From: JAZNOQ01 sp045589215
GTDB taxonomy: Bacteria; Bacillota; Clostridia; Oscillospirales; CAG-272
Assembly (NCBI GenBank): GCA_045589215.1
Contig: JAZNOQ010000014.1
Location: forward strand, 1-7,218
Direction of reading: 5' to 3'
DNA length: 7,218 nt
Position numbers and translations under genes: made by a program. Shown piece after piece: positions 6,771-7,218 of this stretch (the stretch's first letter is position 1; every line of letters starts with the position of its first letter). The notes below the pieces were generated by a model that was not told the origin of the DNA, searched no databases, and was given only the letters and a program-made list of their open reading frames with translations.

Positions 6771-6826
6771 CCCTTGCTTTTTCCGCGTATTTGTGCTATA
6801 CTGTACTACACGCGGAAGAGCAAGGG
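6771..6826. repeat. Inverted repeat bracketing the tRNA promoter
   Basis: The 17-nt left arm (6771-6787) pairs with the 16-nt right arm (6811-6826), with one extra T in the left arm and one mismatch at most. The 23-bp interval contains the -10 box and the predicted start. It could be an operator or a remnant of a hairpin-type repeat element. Confidence 0.6.
6774..6802 (+). promoter_or_regulatory. Promoter of the tRNA-Arg gene
   Basis: -35 TTGCTT (6774-6779), a 17-bp spacer and -10 TATACT (6797-6802) with an extended TGC. The predicted start near 6809 leaves a precursor leader of about 55 nt before the tRNA, to be removed by RNase P. The -35 box lies inside the left arm of an inverted repeat described separately. 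Confidence 0.8.
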
Positions 6827-6863
6827 GAAGACTTCGCAGAGAACGCGCCTCAAAAACAAATAC

Positions 6864-6935
6864 GCCTCCATAGTTAAATGGATATAATAAACCCCTCCTA
6901 AGGGTTAGTTATGGGTTCGATTCCCGTTGGGGGTG
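6864..6935 (+). tRNA. tRNA-Arg (anticodon CCU)
   Basis: A 72-nt cloverleaf can be drawn by hand. Acceptor GCCTCCA (6864-6870) pairs with TGGGGGT (6928-6934), with G-U at the first and fourth pairs. The D stem is GTTA/TAAT with a GG-containing loop; the anticodon stem AACCC/GGGTT encloses loop CTCCTAA, giving anticodon CCT, which reads AGG; there is a 4-nt variable loop; and the T arm ATGGG-TTCGATT-CCCGT carries the invariant TTCGA. The discriminator base is G6935. CCA is not encoded and must be added by tRNA nucleotidyltransferase. The terminal G-U pair and the weak D stem are slightly unusual but tolerable. Confidence 0.95.
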
Positions 6936-6981
6936 TAAAAGCAAAAGCCTACCATAGGTAGGCTTTTGCTTTTACACCCCC
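6929..6981 (+). terminator. 25-bp perfect hairpin after (and overlapping) the tRNA, probable terminator
   Basis: Left arm 6929-6953 and right arm 6957-6981 are exactly complementary around the 3-nt loop ATA. The inner part, GCCTACC-ATA-GGTAGGC followed by TTTTGCTTTT, works as an ordinary intrinsic terminator for the tRNA. Unusually, the pairing continues outward through AAAAGC/GCTTTT to GGGGGTG (6929-6935), which is the tRNA 3' acceptor strand plus discriminator. Confidence 0.75.
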
Positions 6982-7105
6982 CGAAAGCCCATCTCCGCGA
7001 AGCGGAATAGGGTTCGCATACCCCGCCCGAAGATCGTCAAGCTTGCTTGTCAGGCGTAGGGCGTGGGTATATTCGCCGCAGGCGAAATACTCCCGCTTTG
7101 GGGTG
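6975..7105. repeat. Structured multi-hairpin element, no gene
   Basis: An element with dense nested complementarity. A closing stem joins CACCCC (6975-6980) plus AAAGC (6984-6988) to GCTTT (7095-7099) plus GGGGTG (7100-7105). Inside are TCCGC-GAA-GCGGA (6994-7006), extended by CCCAT/AT-GGG; an 11-bp stem with one bulge (7018-7028 with 7059-7070) capped by CAAGC-TT-GCTTG (7038-7049); and TTCGCC-GCA-GGCGAA (7072-7086). No reading frame is credible. It resembles the short-loop hairpin repeats found between genes in many Clostridia, or could be a structured RNA. Confidence 0.6.
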
Positions 7106-7141
7106 CTGTCTATCCAAAGACCTTACTAAAAATACAAAAAA

Positions 7142-7167
7142 CGGCGTTCCCAAATTTTGGAACGCCG
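7142..7167. terminator. Bidirectional intrinsic terminator, best on the minus strand
   Basis: CGGCGTTCC (7142-7150) pairs with GGAACGCCG (7159-7167) around an 8-nt loop. On the minus strand it is followed directly by GTTTTTTG-TATTTTT; on the plus strand, after CCG, by TATTTTT. The orientation suggests that a minus-strand gene from beyond the right edge ends here, for example at the TGA on 7204-7202 or one nearby; its product cannot be identified from the few codons visible. Confidence 0.75.
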
Positions 7168-7218
7168 CCGTATTTTTCGTCGCTCTCTTTTATATAATCT
7201 CTCACCCCATTTTCAAAG

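Noticed and set aside
6929..6981. Integration (att) site of a mobile element at the tRNA 3' end
   Set aside because: The tRNA 3' end is repeated only as an inverted copy within a hairpin; there is no direct repeat, integrase or other mobile gene in view.
6975..7105. CRISPR array
   Set aside because: The palindromic units differ in sequence and spacing; there is no repeated direct unit with regular spacers.

Overview
The window looks like chromosomal DNA from a Bacillota, most likely an uncultured member of the Clostridia. This rests on strong Shine-Dalgarno sites, near-consensus sigma-A promoters, a Gram-positive-length TypA (612 residues), a tRNA gene without an encoded CCA end, and short-loop hairpin repeats between genes. 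The assignment is an inference; no rRNA or lineage-specific gene is present.

Left half (1-3540, minus strand): a compact operon of three genes, read right to left. The first encodes a 727-residue membrane protein with an N-terminal cluster of hydrophobic helices, two Rossmann-like (TrkA-N-like) regions and a C-terminal RyR (ryanodine-receptor repeat) domain. It is followed after 17 bp by a 380-residue protein with a divergent TIR-like N-terminus and an unrecognised C-terminal half. After another 13 bp comes a clear TIR-domain protein, cut off by the window edge. A near-perfect promoter drives the set. TIR domains often make NAD-derived signal nucleotides, and RyR domains in bacteria have been proposed to sense nucleotide-type ligands. 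The operon therefore reads as a candidate Thoeris-like immune system with a membrane RyR effector. This is the most interesting content of the window.

Middle (3541-5651): a divergent promoter region, then the housekeeping GTPase gene typA/bipA, then a strong hairpin. The typA promoter carries a 14-bp palindrome between its -35 and -10 boxes.

Right half: a probable 57-codon gene on the minus strand (5692-5865), convergent with typA; a HAD-family phosphatase gene (5983-6696); and a tRNA-Arg(CCU) gene (6864-6935) with a good promoter embedded in an inverted repeat. The tRNA is followed by a 25-bp perfect hairpin that includes the tRNA 3' acceptor strand, and then by a highly structured, gene-free element of about 130 nt (6975-7105). 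A bidirectional terminator (7142-7167) probably ends a gene entering from the right on the minus strand.

The left operon and the right-hand genes appear functionally unrelated. typA, the HAD gene and the tRNA form an ordinary core neighbourhood next to which the putative immune operon sits.
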